Assembly: GCF_026626665.1 (NCBI RefSeq)
Contig: NZ_JAPNKE010000002.1
Coordinates: 8,514,001-8,578,000 of the forward strand
Direction of reading: 5' to 3'
Source of the DNA: Nannocystis pusilla
GTDB lineage: Bacteria; Myxococcota_A; Polyangia; Nannocystales; Nannocystaceae
DNA length: 64,000 nt
The number at the start of each line of letters is the position of its first letter. The first letter of the stretch is position 1. Below the pieces are notes generated by a model. The model had not been told where the DNA came from. It searched no databases and worked only from the letters and a program-made list of their open reading frames with translations. Positions 54,510 to 63,554 of the stretch are shown here, one piece after another. The translations under genes and the position numbers were made by a program.

Positions 54510-55670
54510 TCACTGCGGGATCGTGCAGTAGTTCTGCGGCGACAGCCACCCGAGGATGTTGACCCAGAACTGCTTGATCTGCGGGATCTGCTGCCACTCC
54601 GAGTCGAACTCGATCCACTCGTCGCCGAAGATGAACAGCTTGCCGTCGATGCGGGTCTGGCCCACCGCGACCGGGCCCTGCGGCAGCGTGCCGATCACCT
54701 CGTTGACGGCGACGCCGTCCTCGGTGATGTCGACGTAGAGGCCGCCGTAGAACGACACCGAAGTGATGCCCTGCGTGATCGGGTGCATCGCCCACTGCGT
54801 CACCGGACCGCTGAAGAAGCCCTTGCTCTGGTTGTAGGCCAGGCCCATCGGGGCGATGATCGAGTTCGGGCGCTCGACGACCGTGTTGTTGTTGGTGTGG
54901 CCGGTCATCGACATCAGGCCGCCGCCGCCCTCGATCCAGGTCTTGATGATGGCGGCCTCGTCGGCGCTGTAGGTGCGGACCAGCCAGTCGAGGATGACGA
55001 TGTCGTACTTCTCGAGGGTGACCGCGTCGATCGGGGTGGCGTCGAGGGAGATCCGGTCGACCTGGGTGCCCTGCGCTTCGAGCCAGGCCTGGAACTCCGC
55101 GGAAGGGTTGGCGCCCTCGTTGCCGAAGATGGCGATGTTGAGGCAGTCGCAGATGCCGTCGCCGCCGACGTCGACGTCGTCGACGACGCCGTTGCAGTCG
55201 TCGTCGAGGTCGTTGCACACCTCCTCGGCCGGAATACAGTCCGGGCCGGTGGTGGTGCTCTCGCCCATCGTCGTGGTGCCCGGCTCGGTGGTCGTGCCGG
55301 GCTCGATCGTGGTGGCGGTGTCGGGATCGGTGGCGCTGCCGTCGGTGACGGGGCTCGTGGTCGAGGTCGTGTCCGGATCGGTCGTCGACGAGGTCGCCGA
55401 GCCGTTGCTGGTCGAGGTCGGCTCACCGGTGGTCGGCAGCGAGGTCATGCTGGCCGAACCGGTGCCGTCGGTCTCGCCGCTGTCGCTGTCGCTGCCGCTC
55501 GCGGTGGTCGTGCCGTCGGTGGCAGCGGAGGTCGGGCCGGCGGTCGCGTCGGAGTCGGAGCCGCCTTCCGACGCGGTGACGTTATTGTTGGTGTTGCCGC
55601 AGCCCGCGGCGAGGACGATCGCGGCGCCGAGCAGCGCAGAAAAAGAGCCAAACCAGGTTGTCATGCGCAT
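54510..55670 (-). CDS. Thr/Ser-rich spacer lipoprotein with MopE-like motif and a C-terminal GATase-like domain
   Basis: The 386 residues from the ATG at 55670 have a lipoprotein signal (ALLGAAIVLAAGC followed by GNTN). A Ser/Thr/Asp spacer of about 115 residues follows, then one Cys/Asp motif of the MopE/metal-binding type (VCNDLDDDCNGVVDDVDVG). The C-terminal domain is alpha/beta (LNIAIFGNEGANPSAEFQAW; KYDIVILDWLVRTYSADEAA; IKTWIEGGGGLMSMTGHTNN; KLFIFGDEWIEFDSEW). Its pattern recalls class I glutamine amidotransferase-like surface domains without a visible catalytic Cys. Function unknown. The spacer style matches the lipoproteins at 45-46 kb. Confidence 0.75.
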   Translation of the reverse strand: MRMTTWFGSFSALLGAAIVLAAGCGNTNNNVTASEGGSDSDATAGPTSAATDGTTTASGSDSDSGETDGTGSASMTSLPTTGEPTSTSNGSATSSTTDPDTTSTTSPVTDGSATDPDTATTIEPGTTTEPGTTTMGESTTTGPDCIPAEEVCNDLDDDCNGVVDDVDVGGDGICDCLNIAIFGNEGANPSAEFQAWLEAQGTQVDRISLDATPIDAVTLEKYDIVILDWLVRTYSADEAAIIKTWIEGGGGLMSMTGHTNNNTVVERPNSIIAPMGLAYNQSKGFFSGPVTQWAMHPITQGITSVSFYGGLYVDITEDGVAVNEVIGTLPQGPVAVGQTRIDGKLFIFGDEWIEFDSEWQQIPQIKQFWVNILGWLSPQNYCTIPQ

Positions 55671-56177
55671 CGATGGTAGCGAGTGTGACGCCGCGTTGCG
55701 ACACGCTTGCTCGCGCGCCCACGCGCGCACGCCGTCGCGTGACGCTGCGAAGCGTGCAGATGGCTTCCGGTGACGAGGCGGCGCGAGTGTCATCCGGAGT
55801 TGCTGGAGCTGCGCCGGCCAGCGCGACGTGCTCGACACGTCGCCGAACGCGAACGTCTTGCGTGAAGCTTGCGCGCCGCCGAGCCGACGTCCGGCGACGA
55901 TGCCGTCGTCGAGCCGGCGAAGGAGCCGCTGCAGGGGTCGCAGGAGGGGGCGAGCAGCGAAGAGATCGAGTTCGCGCGGGTGATGCCGGCGACCTCGCGG
56001 TGCGATCCGTCGTGCCCATCGGGCGGCCGCCGGCATCGCTGCTTTGACGGTCCGCCGGCGACCTCCGGGCGCTGCGGACCGCGGTCGAGGACCGCGAGGT
56101 CTGCCTCGACGACGCTCGCCGCGGATCGATCCCGGAGCCGTCGCGAACCGGTCGCGCGACGCAGACGAGGTGGTCGC
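55671..56177. other. 507-bp intergenic region without a recognisable gene
   Basis: It lies upstream of the MopE-like lipoprotein gene and downstream of the oxidoreductase gene, both on the minus strand. Reading frames across it are Arg/Ser-rich shadows. I see no palindrome array and no clear promoter; the lipoprotein promoter must be at its lower-coordinate end. Confidence 0.5.
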
Positions 56178-57697
56178 TCAGCCGAGGTCGCGCAGCGCGA
56201 CGTGGGCCGCGTTGTAGCCGCACATGCCGTGCACACCTGCGCCCGGATGTGCGTAGCTCGAGCACAGGTAAAGACCCTCGACGGGCATGCGGTGGCGGAA
56301 GTACGGGAACAGCGGGCGGAAGAAGAGCTGGCGGTGCCAGGCGTTCGAACCGCCGCCGAGGTCGCCGCCGACCAGGTTGGCGTCCATGGCCTCGAGGTCA
56401 GGTGGCGCGACGATCCGGCGCGCCAGCACGGTGCTGCGGAAGCCGGGCGCGAGGCCCTCGATGCGGGCGTCGACGCGGTCGGCGAAGGCCTCGGCGTGGG
56501 CCTGCCAGCCGCCGGCGGGGCGGCTCGGCACGCGCGAGTATGCCCACAGCGTGTGCTTGCCGGCCGGGGCGCGCGTCGGGTCGGCGAGGGTCTGCTGGCC
56601 GACGACGAGGTACGGGTTGTCGGGGAGTTCACCGCGACGGACCTGGGCGGTGAACCGCTCGAGGTCGGCGAGGCTGTCGCCGGCGTGCACGACCGCGGCG
56701 CGCCTGGCCTCGGGGACAGACCACGGGACCGGCGACGACAGCGCCCAGTCGACCTTGAAGGTGCCCCAGCCCTGCGGGAACTTCTCCATGAAGCGGACCA
56801 CGCGCCGGGGCACGAGGTCGCGCTCCACGAGGTCGAGCAGGAGCGACGCGGCGGCGGTGTCGGCGAGCACGGCACGACGGGCGGCGCGCAGCTCGGTGCC
56901 GTCGGCGAGGCGGACGCCGACGGCCCGCCGACCTTCCGTGAGGATCCGTTCGACCCGACTGGCGAGGCGGATCTCGCCGCCGTGACGCCGCAGGTCGGCG
57001 ACCATCGCGTCGGCCAGCGCCTGGGCTCCGCCGCGCGGGATCGAGTAGCCGCCGGTGGTCGCGGTCATGCCGAGCATGAAGCCGAGAGCGGCGCCGAGCG
57101 GGTCGCGCGGACCGACGTCGACGTGCAGCGCGAGGCCGGGCATGACGCGCCGCGCCGCCTCGCCGCGGAACAGCCGGCGCGCCAGACCGCCGCCGGAGGA
57201 CAGCAAGATCCGCGCGAGCTTGAAGATCCCGAACGGCAGTAACTTCAGGACAGGTGCGATCGTCGGCAGCGTGTTGAGGAGGATCCCCAGCACCGCCGGC
57301 TCGACGCCGCGGTACCAGCGGGCCAGCGCGGCGAAGGTCTCGCCGTCGCGCGGGTCGCCGAAGTTGCGGGCGCAGACGTCGAGGTCGCGGCTGATACACG
57401 CGACCGAGCCGTCGGGCGCGGGTGACAGCTCTCGAACTCGGCGAAGCACAGCTCGACGTGCTTCTCGAGCTCGAGCGCGCGGAAGGCCGGGCTGATGCGC
57501 GGGAACGGGAAGAACGCGGCGCCGACGTCGTGGACGAAGCCTGGCAGGGTGGCCTCCTCGGAGCCGAGGGCGCCGCCCCAGCGCCGCGAGTGGGCCTCGC
57601 ACACGAGCACGCGCAGGCCGGCGCGCGCGAGCATGCAGGCGGCCACGAGGCCGTTGGGGCCGGAGCCGATGACGATCGCGTCGGGGTCGCCGGCCAT
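56178..57697 (-). CDS. FAD-dependent oxidoreductase of the phytoene desaturase-like (CrtI/NAD(P)-binding) family; frame break near 57432
   Basis: The product starts at the ATG at 57697 with the dinucleotide-binding motif AIVIGSGPNGLVAACMLARA and CEAHSRRWGGALGSEE. After LCFAEFE the frame must shift: one G appears to be missing (GAGAGCTG for GAGGAGCTG). The rest is in the next frame: ELSPAPDGSVACISRDLDVC, MTATTGGYSIPRGGAQALAD, EIRLASRVERILTEGRRAVG, and at the C terminus GLYLCSSYAHPGAGVHGMCG. Corrected length is about 506 residues. The substrate is unknown; carotenoid-like or other polyene chemistry is possible but no partner genes are nearby. It follows the SNF2 gene by 7 bases. Confidence 0.85.
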
Positions 57698-57704
57698 GGT
57701 GTCC

Positions 57705-60700
57705 TCACTGATCCCAGGTCGCCGCGGCGCTCGGGGTCTCGAGCAGCGCCTCGACGTCTTCCATGGTGAGCTTCTTGCCGGCCGACACGTCGCGGCCGAG
57801 CGCGCTCTCGGCGACCTCGCGCTTGCGGGCGCCGAGCTCGACCATCTTCTGCTCGACGGTGTCCTCGCAGACGAGACGGTAGACCATGACGGGCTTGTCC
57901 TGACCGATGCGGTGGGCGCGGTCGGTGGCCTGGTCTTCGACGGCGGGGTTCCACCACGGGTCGAAGTGGACGACGGTGTCCGCTTCGGTGAGCGTGAGGC
58001 CGGAGCCGCCGGCCTTGAGGGAGATGAGGAACACCGGCGGGCCGGACTTGTTCTGGAACTGCTGGACCAGCTCCTCGCGGTTCTTGGTGCCGCCGTGCAG
58101 CCAGAGGTAGGGGATCTTCAGCTCGGTGAGGGCGTCGCCGAGCAGCTTCTGCATCTCGACGAACTGCGAGAACACCAGGACCTTGCGGCCGGAGCCGACG
58201 CAGTCGGCCATGAGCTCCTTGAAGGCGTCGAGCTTGGCCGAGGGCGGCAGGGTCGACGCGTCGGGCAGGCCGAGCAGGCGCGGGTCGCAGCAGACCTGGC
58301 GCAGGCGCGTGAGCGCGGCGAGGATCGTCATCTGCGACTTCTCGAGGCCGACCTCCTCGATGCGGCCCTTGATCTCGTCCTTCGCGGTCTTGAGGATCCG
58401 GTTGTAGAGGCCGAGCTGGCTGCGGCCGAACTGCACGAACAGCGTCTGCTCGGTCTTCGGCGGCAGCTCCTGCGCCACGTCCTCCTTCTTGCGGCGCATG
58501 ACGAACGGCCGGATGCGCGCGCGCAGGGCCTCGAGCGTCTTGGTGTCGTTCTCCTCGATCGGCCGGACGTAGTTCTTCTGGAAGTCGGACAGCTTGCCGA
58601 GGAAGTTGGGCGCGAGGAAGTCGAAGATGGCCCAGAGGTCGGCGAGGTGGTTCTCGACCGGGGTGCCGGACAGCGCGAGGCGGTGGTCGGCGGTCAGCTG
58701 CTTGGCGCTCTTGGCGGTGGTGGTGGCCCAGTTCTTGATGTACTGCGCCTCGTCGAGGATCGCGTAGCGCCAGCGGATCTTGCTCAGCTCGTCGATGTCG
58801 CGGCGCAAGATCGCGTAGGTCGTGACGACGATGTCGGCCTTCTTGAGCATGCGCCGGTTCTCGGCCCGCTCCGCGCCGTGCCAGGTGGTCAGCACGAGGC
58901 TCGGGGCCCACTTCTTGACCTCCTGCTTCCACACGCTGAGCACCGAGGTCGGGCAGACGATCAGCGTCGGCTGGTCGCCCTCTTCCTCCTTGGCCTTGGT
59001 CAAGAGCGCCAGCGCCTGGACCGTCTTGCCGAGGCCCATGTCGTCGGCCAGGATGCCGGTCATCTGGTTCTCGTGGAGCTGCCACAACCACGCGAAGCCG
59101 GAGCGCTGGTACTCGCGCAGCTTGGCGGTGAGCGACTTGGCCCGCTTGGGCGCCTTGGCCGAGCGCTCGCCGGTCATGTTCTCCATCAGGCGCTTGACCT
59201 CCTTGGCGACGTCGGCCGAGGGCACGGCGCCGAGCAGGCGGGTCAAGGTGCCGAGCTCGAGCGTGCTGATCTCGGCGTGGCCCTTCTTGTCGAACTCGAT
59301 CGCGCCGGCGGCCTCGGCGATGGGCTGGAGGATCTGCGGGTCGAGCTTGGCGACCGAGCCGTCGGCCAGGGTGATCCACCGCCGGCCCTCGTGCAGCCAG
59401 CGCAGCAGGTCGCGGAAGGAGATCAGGTCCTCCTCGCCCTCGACGTCGACGATCGCGTCGAGGTCGAGCACGCTGCCCTCCTTGCTGCGCACGGCCAGCC
59501 GCGGGGTCGGCGACTTGCTGCGCACGCGCGGCAGCTGCGGGACCCGCTTCTCCCAGGTCTCGGGCAAGAGCGGGATGCCGACGATCGTAAACTCGACGGC
59601 GGCGTCGCCGGTGGCGATGAAGCCGTCGGCGTCGGGGTTGTACTTGAGGCCCAGGTCGGTCAGCGTCTTGCGCGCGACGGCCTCGCCCTCGAGGTCGCGG
59701 TAGAAGCTGAGCGGCTGGTCGCCGAGGTTGATGGTGTAGCGCGCCGACTCGGGCTCGCTGCCGGTGACGCCGATGGTGACGTTGCCGTAGCGGGCCGCCA
59801 GGCCGACCTTGATCTGCGCGGCGTCGCCCTCGACGGTGGCGATGATGGCGTCGATCTTGCGCGAGTCGGAGGCGAGCGCGAACAGGTCTTGATGCGGGAC
59901 GCCGACGGTCTTGAGCGACTCGCTGAGGGCGTCCATCGCCTGCGCGCTGACGCGGGCGTCCATGACGATGCGCGGCTGCTTGGCGACCGCCTCGAGCACC
60001 CACGGCGGGGTGTCGGGGACGAGGAAGACCTCGGCGGTCTCGGGCAGGAGGTACCAGGTCGGCGCGCCGACGATGATGCGACCGGCCGGCACCTCGAGGT
60101 CGCGGCCGGTGCTGCGCTGCTCGAGGAAGGCGTGCAGGACGACGCTGTTGTCGCCGGGGCGCGGCTCGGCGCGCACGCGCAGGGTCAGCGGCTCGGCGGC
60201 GAACTGCAGCTTGCCGACGCCCTTGAGGCTGACGGTGCTGCCGACGCGGGCGAAGTAGAGGAGGCCCGAGAGCGCCATGTCGTCGATGACGTGGCCGCCG
60301 TCGTCGGCGTCGTCGACCTCCTGCGAGAGGTAGTGGTGGATGACGCGGTCGGCCGGGCTCATGCCCTCGTAGCGCCGCCGGCTGACCACCGGGGTGCCGC
60401 CGCCGCGGAAGGCCATGACGTGCCAGTTGCCGCGCCGCGCCTCGATCGTGTAGCGCTGCGCGTTGGCGCCGGTGCCCGCGACGTCGGCGGTCCACGGGTT
60501 CTGCGTCAGCGTGATCTCGCCGCCGGCCTGGTACTGTTTGCGCAGCGCGAGCCCCAGCGCGACCGCGTGGTGGCAGATCTTCTCCCAGCCGTCGGTGTAC
60601 GTCGGGCAGTCGCACGTCGCCTCGATGGCGCCCGACTCCAACAGTTTGATGGTGGTCGCGTGCGGCTGCGGATGCGACCCCTTGACCTTGCCTTTGAGAC

Positions 60701-60836
60701 AGTTGCCGGCGAACACGATGTCGCTGACGGCCTTGGCCTCGAACAGCTCGACGCCGGCGGCGTACGCCTTCTTGCTGGCGATCTTCGCCAGCGACTCCGG
60801 CTCGAACAGGGGGAGGAACGCTTCGAGTGTGGACAC
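57705..60836 (-). CDS. SNF2/Rad54-family helicase with N-terminal SWIM zinc finger
   Basis: About 1043 residues from the GTG at 60836 (VSTLEAFLPLFEPESLAKIA); a longer frame upstream is Arg-rich. The SWIM motif CDCPTYTDGWEKICHH lies near residue 75. The SNF2 motor: ILADDMGLGKTVQALALL (Walker A near 597), TLIVCPTSVLSVWKQEV, ILDEAQYIKNWAT, LSGTPVENHLADLWAIFDFL, FVMRRKKEDVAQELPPKTEQ, VLVFSQFVEMQKLLGDAL, SLKAGGSGLTLTEAD and DRAHRIGQDKPVMVYRL. It is a DNA translocase probably remodelling protein-DNA complexes. It is divergent from the methyltransferase gene. Confidence 0.94.
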   Translation of the reverse strand: MSTLEAFLPLFEPESLAKIASKKAYAAGVELFEAKAVSDIVFAGNCLKGKVKGSHPQPHATTIKLLESGAIEATCDCPTYTDGWEKICHHAVALGLALRKQYQAGGEITLTQNPWTADVAGTGANAQRYTIEARRGNWHVMAFRGGGTPVVSRRRYEGMSPADRVIHHYLSQEVDDADDGGHVIDDMALSGLLYFARVGSTVSLKGVGKLQFAAEPLTLRVRAEPRPGDNSVVLHAFLEQRSTGRDLEVPAGRIIVGAPTWYLLPETAEVFLVPDTPPWVLEAVAKQPRIVMDARVSAQAMDALSESLKTVGVPHQDLFALASDSRKIDAIIATVEGDAAQIKVGLAARYGNVTIGVTGSEPESARYTINLGDQPLSFYRDLEGEAVARKTLTDLGLKYNPDADGFIATGDAAVEFTIVGIPLLPETWEKRVPQLPRVRSKSPTPRLAVRSKEGSVLDLDAIVDVEGEEDLISFRDLLRWLHEGRRWITLADGSVAKLDPQILQPIAEAAGAIEFDKKGHAEISTLELGTLTRLLGAVPSADVAKEVKRLMENMTGERSAKAPKRAKSLTAKLREYQRSGFAWLWQLHENQMTGILADDMGLGKTVQALALLTKAKEEEGDQPTLIVCPTSVLSVWKQEVKKWAPSLVLTTWHGAERAENRRMLKKADIVVTTYAILRRDIDELSKIRWRYAILDEAQYIKNWATTTAKSAKQLTADHRLALSGTPVENHLADLWAIFDFLAPNFLGKLSDFQKNYVRPIEENDTKTLEALRARIRPFVMRRKKEDVAQELPPKTEQTLFVQFGRSQLGLYNRILKTAKDEIKGRIEEVGLEKSQMTILAALTRLRQVCCDPRLLGLPDASTLPPSAKLDAFKELMADCVGSGRKVLVFSQFVEMQKLLGDALTELKIPYLWLHGGTKNREELVQQFQNKSGPPVFLISLKAGGSGLTLTEADTVVHFDPWWNPAVEDQATDRAHRIGQDKPVMVYRLVCEDTVEQKMVELGARKREVAESALGRDVSAGKKLTMEDVEALLETPSAAATWDQ

Positions 60837-61077
60837 GCAGATCCTGGGACGATGACGGGCCAGACACGGTCGGCCACGCCTCGGTAGCCGGACCCGCGCG
60901 GCGACCCGCGGAAGAGTCGCCGAGAGCTCCAACAAGCACATGGGCCCGACGGCGACCGCGGCGAGTACACGCCAGGTCGGCGGAGGGTCCGCAGGTGCTT
61001 AACACGGGCCGTTTCGTGGGTCCACCCCCAATCTCGCATTCGGGCGCATTTGCTCGGCTGCTCGCGGCCGATCCACC
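60837..61077. other. Divergent promoter region
   Basis: The 240 bases between the SNF2 gene and the methyltransferase gene presumably hold both promoters; none could be placed with confidence. No repeat array or small gene seen. Confidence 0.4.
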
Positions 61078-62439
61078 GTGAGGGCGGTGTCCAGCGCGCA
61101 TTCAGGGGCCGCTCCAGGGGCGTTTGGCGGGGGTCACCGTCGTGCGTGGACTGACGCGGGCGCAGGCGACGTCGACGGCGCTGCCAAGGAGCTGAATTGC
61201 GCGCCAGGCGCCCCGCTGTTATCCCTCCGCGCCGTGCAGGGCGAGAACCTCTTTAATCCCTCGGACCCGGGCGTGCGCCTGCTCGCCCAAGCCGTGCAAG
61301 ACCTGCCGCCGCAAGCGCTGGCGCTGGTGTACGGCGGACCGCTGCCCGGCCTGCGCCAGGGCGCCACGCGCTGGGCCATCGATGTCCGCGAGCAGTCTGC
61401 GGAAGAACCCGCGGCGCTCGTGGCTCCGTGGGCAGTCGACACCACCCCGCGCTTCCGCGCCGCCGCGGTGTGGCCGCGCGCGCACCTCGGCAAGGACTTC
61501 TCCGAGGCCTGCCTGGCCCTCGCTGCCTCGGTCCTGCTGCCCGGCGGACGCCTGCTGTGCGCCGTCCGCAAAGACAAGGGCGCGCCCTCGCTGGCCCGCA
61601 CGATCGCCGCGCTGCTCGGCTCGTGCGAGACGGTCGAGCGCGACCGCGGCTACCACCTGCTGGCCGCCGAGAAGACCGACCGCTTCGACGCGAAGGCGGC
61701 CGCCGAGCTGCTCGCGGTGCGCTACGAGATCGCCGAACCACTGCTCGGCGAGGTGCCGCTGCTGTCGGCGCCCGGGGTGTTCTGCCGCAAGCACCTCGAC
61801 GACGGCACGCGCGCGCTGCTGACGGCGCTGGCCGCGGCCGAGCTGCCGACGCCGCGCCGCGTGATCGACCTCGGGGCGGGCATCGGACCGCTGGCGCTGT
61901 GGGCGGCGAAGAGATGGCCGAAAGGACATGTGATGGCGGTCGAGAGCAACGTGATCGCCGCGAGCCTGGTGCGCGAGAACGCGGCCCGCCTCGGCTGCGA
62001 GCGCGTCGAGGCGCTGCTGTCCGACGGGCTGCCCGCGGCCCACCCGTGGCGCGGGACGGTCGAGCTGGCGCTGGTCAACCCGCCGACGCACGCGCCCCCG
62101 GAGGCGTTCGCGGCGCTGGTCAAGCCGCTGCCCCACTGGCTGCGCGAGGGCGGAGAGGCATGGTTCGTGGTCAATCGCTCGGGTCGCCTGACGCAGGTGC
62201 TGAAGGACATGCGCGCGCAGATCGAGACGCTCGAGGCGCCCGGCTTCTGGATCGTGCGCGCGCTGGAGCTGAAGCTGAAGCGACCTGGCGCTCGGGACAG
62301 GTGGATCGAGGCGATCCACATGTTTTCGGGACAGGGCGTTGAGCAGTCGCCGGCGAAGAACGAGCTGCAGCGGCCTGGCGCTTGGGACATGTGCGACGAG
62401 GAGCATTCGTTGTCGCCGAAGAGCGAGTCGGGGCGCTGA
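61078..62439 (+). CDS. RsmC/RlmG-like methyltransferase (MTS domain), start uncertain
   Basis: Up to 453 residues from the GTG at 61078. The recognisable protein begins near LRAVQGENLFNPSDPGVRLL (about 61225), so the first 50 residues may not be translated. The N-terminal half is a degenerate duplicate domain (LLPGGRLLCAVRKDKGAPSL). The catalytic half has GVFCRKHLDDGTRALLTAL, the SAM loop VIDLGAGIGPLALWAAKRW and LALVNPPTHAPPEAFAALV (NPP-type active site). This is the layout of guanine-N2 rRNA methyltransferases. The last 55 residues are an odd tail encoded by repeated CCTGGCGCTCGGGACAGG-like sequence. It converges on the radical SAM gene. Confidence 0.8.
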   Translation: MRAVSSAHSGAAPGAFGGGHRRAWTDAGAGDVDGAAKELNCAPGAPLLSLRAVQGENLFNPSDPGVRLLAQAVQDLPPQALALVYGGPLPGLRQGATRWAIDVREQSAEEPAALVAPWAVDTTPRFRAAAVWPRAHLGKDFSEACLALAASVLLPGGRLLCAVRKDKGAPSLARTIAALLGSCETVERDRGYHLLAAEKTDRFDAKAAAELLAVRYEIAEPLLGEVPLLSAPGVFCRKHLDDGTRALLTALAAAELPTPRRVIDLGAGIGPLALWAAKRWPKGHVMAVESNVIAASLVRENAARLGCERVEALLSDGLPAAHPWRGTVELALVNPPTHAPPEAFAALVKPLPHWLREGGEAWFVVNRSGRLTQVLKDMRAQIETLEAPGFWIVRALELKLKRPGARDRWIEAIHMFSGQGVEQSPAKNELQRPGAWDMCDEEHSLSPKSESGR

Positions 62440-62510
62440 AGCCGAGTTGACCTGGCGCGCGGGACACGTGCCGTGGGACCGACCTGCGCTCCGCGGCAGG
62501 CCGTAAAGAG

Positions 62511-63554
62511 TCAGTCGTCGCCGAACAGGGAGCGCTGCTGCGGCCTGGCCTTGGGGGCAGGTTCGGCGCGCATCGTCGCCTGGGCGGGCATGCGCGGCGG
62601 ATCGGTGTTGAAGCCGAGGCGGCGGGCGTGCAGCTCGAACAGCTGCTCGATGGCCTGCCAGCGCGGGCCCTCGCCCTCCATGCGCCGGCCGAACTGGGCG
62701 TTGTTGAGGGCGCCGCGGCGGACGTCGCGGATGGCGGAGAGGACATGGGCGTGGCGCAGCGGCTCGGCCTCCTTGAGGCGGCCCTCGAACACCGGCAAGA
62801 CCTCGGCCGGGAGGCGCAGCAGGGTGAGGAAGGCGTTCTGCGCCCCGCACTCGCGGGCGCGCGCGAGGATCTGGGGGATCTGGCTGTCGTTGAGGCCGGG
62901 GATCACGGGCGCCACCGCGACGCCGGTGCGGATCCCCGCGGCGCTCAGGGTAGCGAGCGCCTGGAACCGCTTCGACGGCCGCGCGACCGAGGGCTCGATC
63001 CGCCGGGCCATGGCGTCGTCGATGAAGGGGATGCTGATCGTGACCGAGGCCCCGGCGCGGCGGTTCAGCTCGGCCAGCAGATCGACGTCGCGGGCGACCA
63101 GCGGGCCCTTGGTGATGATGCCGACCGGATTGGCGAACTCGAGGCACGCCTCCAGGCAGCCGCGCGTGAGGCCATAGTGGGCCTCGAGCGGCTGGTAGCA
63201 GTCGGTGACGCCGCTGAAGGCGAGGAGCTCGCGGGTCCACTTGGGGCGGGCGAGGAACTGCCGCAGCAGGGCGGGGGCGTTGACCTTGGCGACGATCTTG
63301 CGCTCGAAGTCGGTGCCGGCGCCCCAGCCGAGGTACTGATGCGTCGGCCGGGCGTAGCAATAGGCGCAGCCGTGGTAGCAGCCGCGGTACGGATTGACGC
63401 TGTAGCGAAACGGGATGTCGGGGCTGTCGTTGGTGCTGACGACGCTGCGCGCGTCCTCCTCGAACACCTCGAGGCCGGCCGGCGGCGGCTCGCCGAAGTA
63501 CTCGACGTGGGTCGACAGCCACGGGTTCGGCGGGTTGTCGATGGGGCGCGGCAT
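62511..63554 (-). CDS. PA0069/Rv2578c-family radical SAM protein
   Basis: The 347 residues start at the ATG at 63554 (MPRPIDNPPNPWLSTHVEYF). The family-specific lead-in VNPYRGCYHGCAYCYARPTH holds the CxxxCxxC iron-sulfur ligands (about residues 93-100). SAM-barrel segments follow: YQPLEAHYGLTRGCLEACLE, FANPVGIITKGPLVARDVDL, SVTISIPFIDDAMARRIEPS and GVAVAPVIPGLNDSQIPQIL. The tail resembles the family's C terminus (RPQQRSLFGDD). The reaction is unknown for this family. The longer upstream frame is repeat DNA. Confidence 0.93.
   Translation of the reverse strand: MPRPIDNPPNPWLSTHVEYFGEPPPAGLEVFEEDARSVVSTNDSPDIPFRYSVNPYRGCYHGCAYCYARPTHQYLGWGAGTDFERKIVAKVNAPALLRQFLARPKWTRELLAFSGVTDCYQPLEAHYGLTRGCLEACLEFANPVGIITKGPLVARDVDLLAELNRRAGASVTISIPFIDDAMARRIEPSVARPSKRFQALATLSAAGIRTGVAVAPVIPGLNDSQIPQILARARECGAQNAFLTLLRLPAEVLPVFEGRLKEAEPLRHAHVLSAIRDVRRGALNNAQFGRRMEGEGPRWQAIEQLFELHARRLGFNTDPPRMPAQATMRAEPAPKARPQQRSLFGDD

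Noticed and set aside
55790..56875. 361-codon minus-strand frame
   Set aside because: Arg/Ser/Thr-rich shadow overlapping the oxidoreductase gene in a different frame; no start context or motifs.
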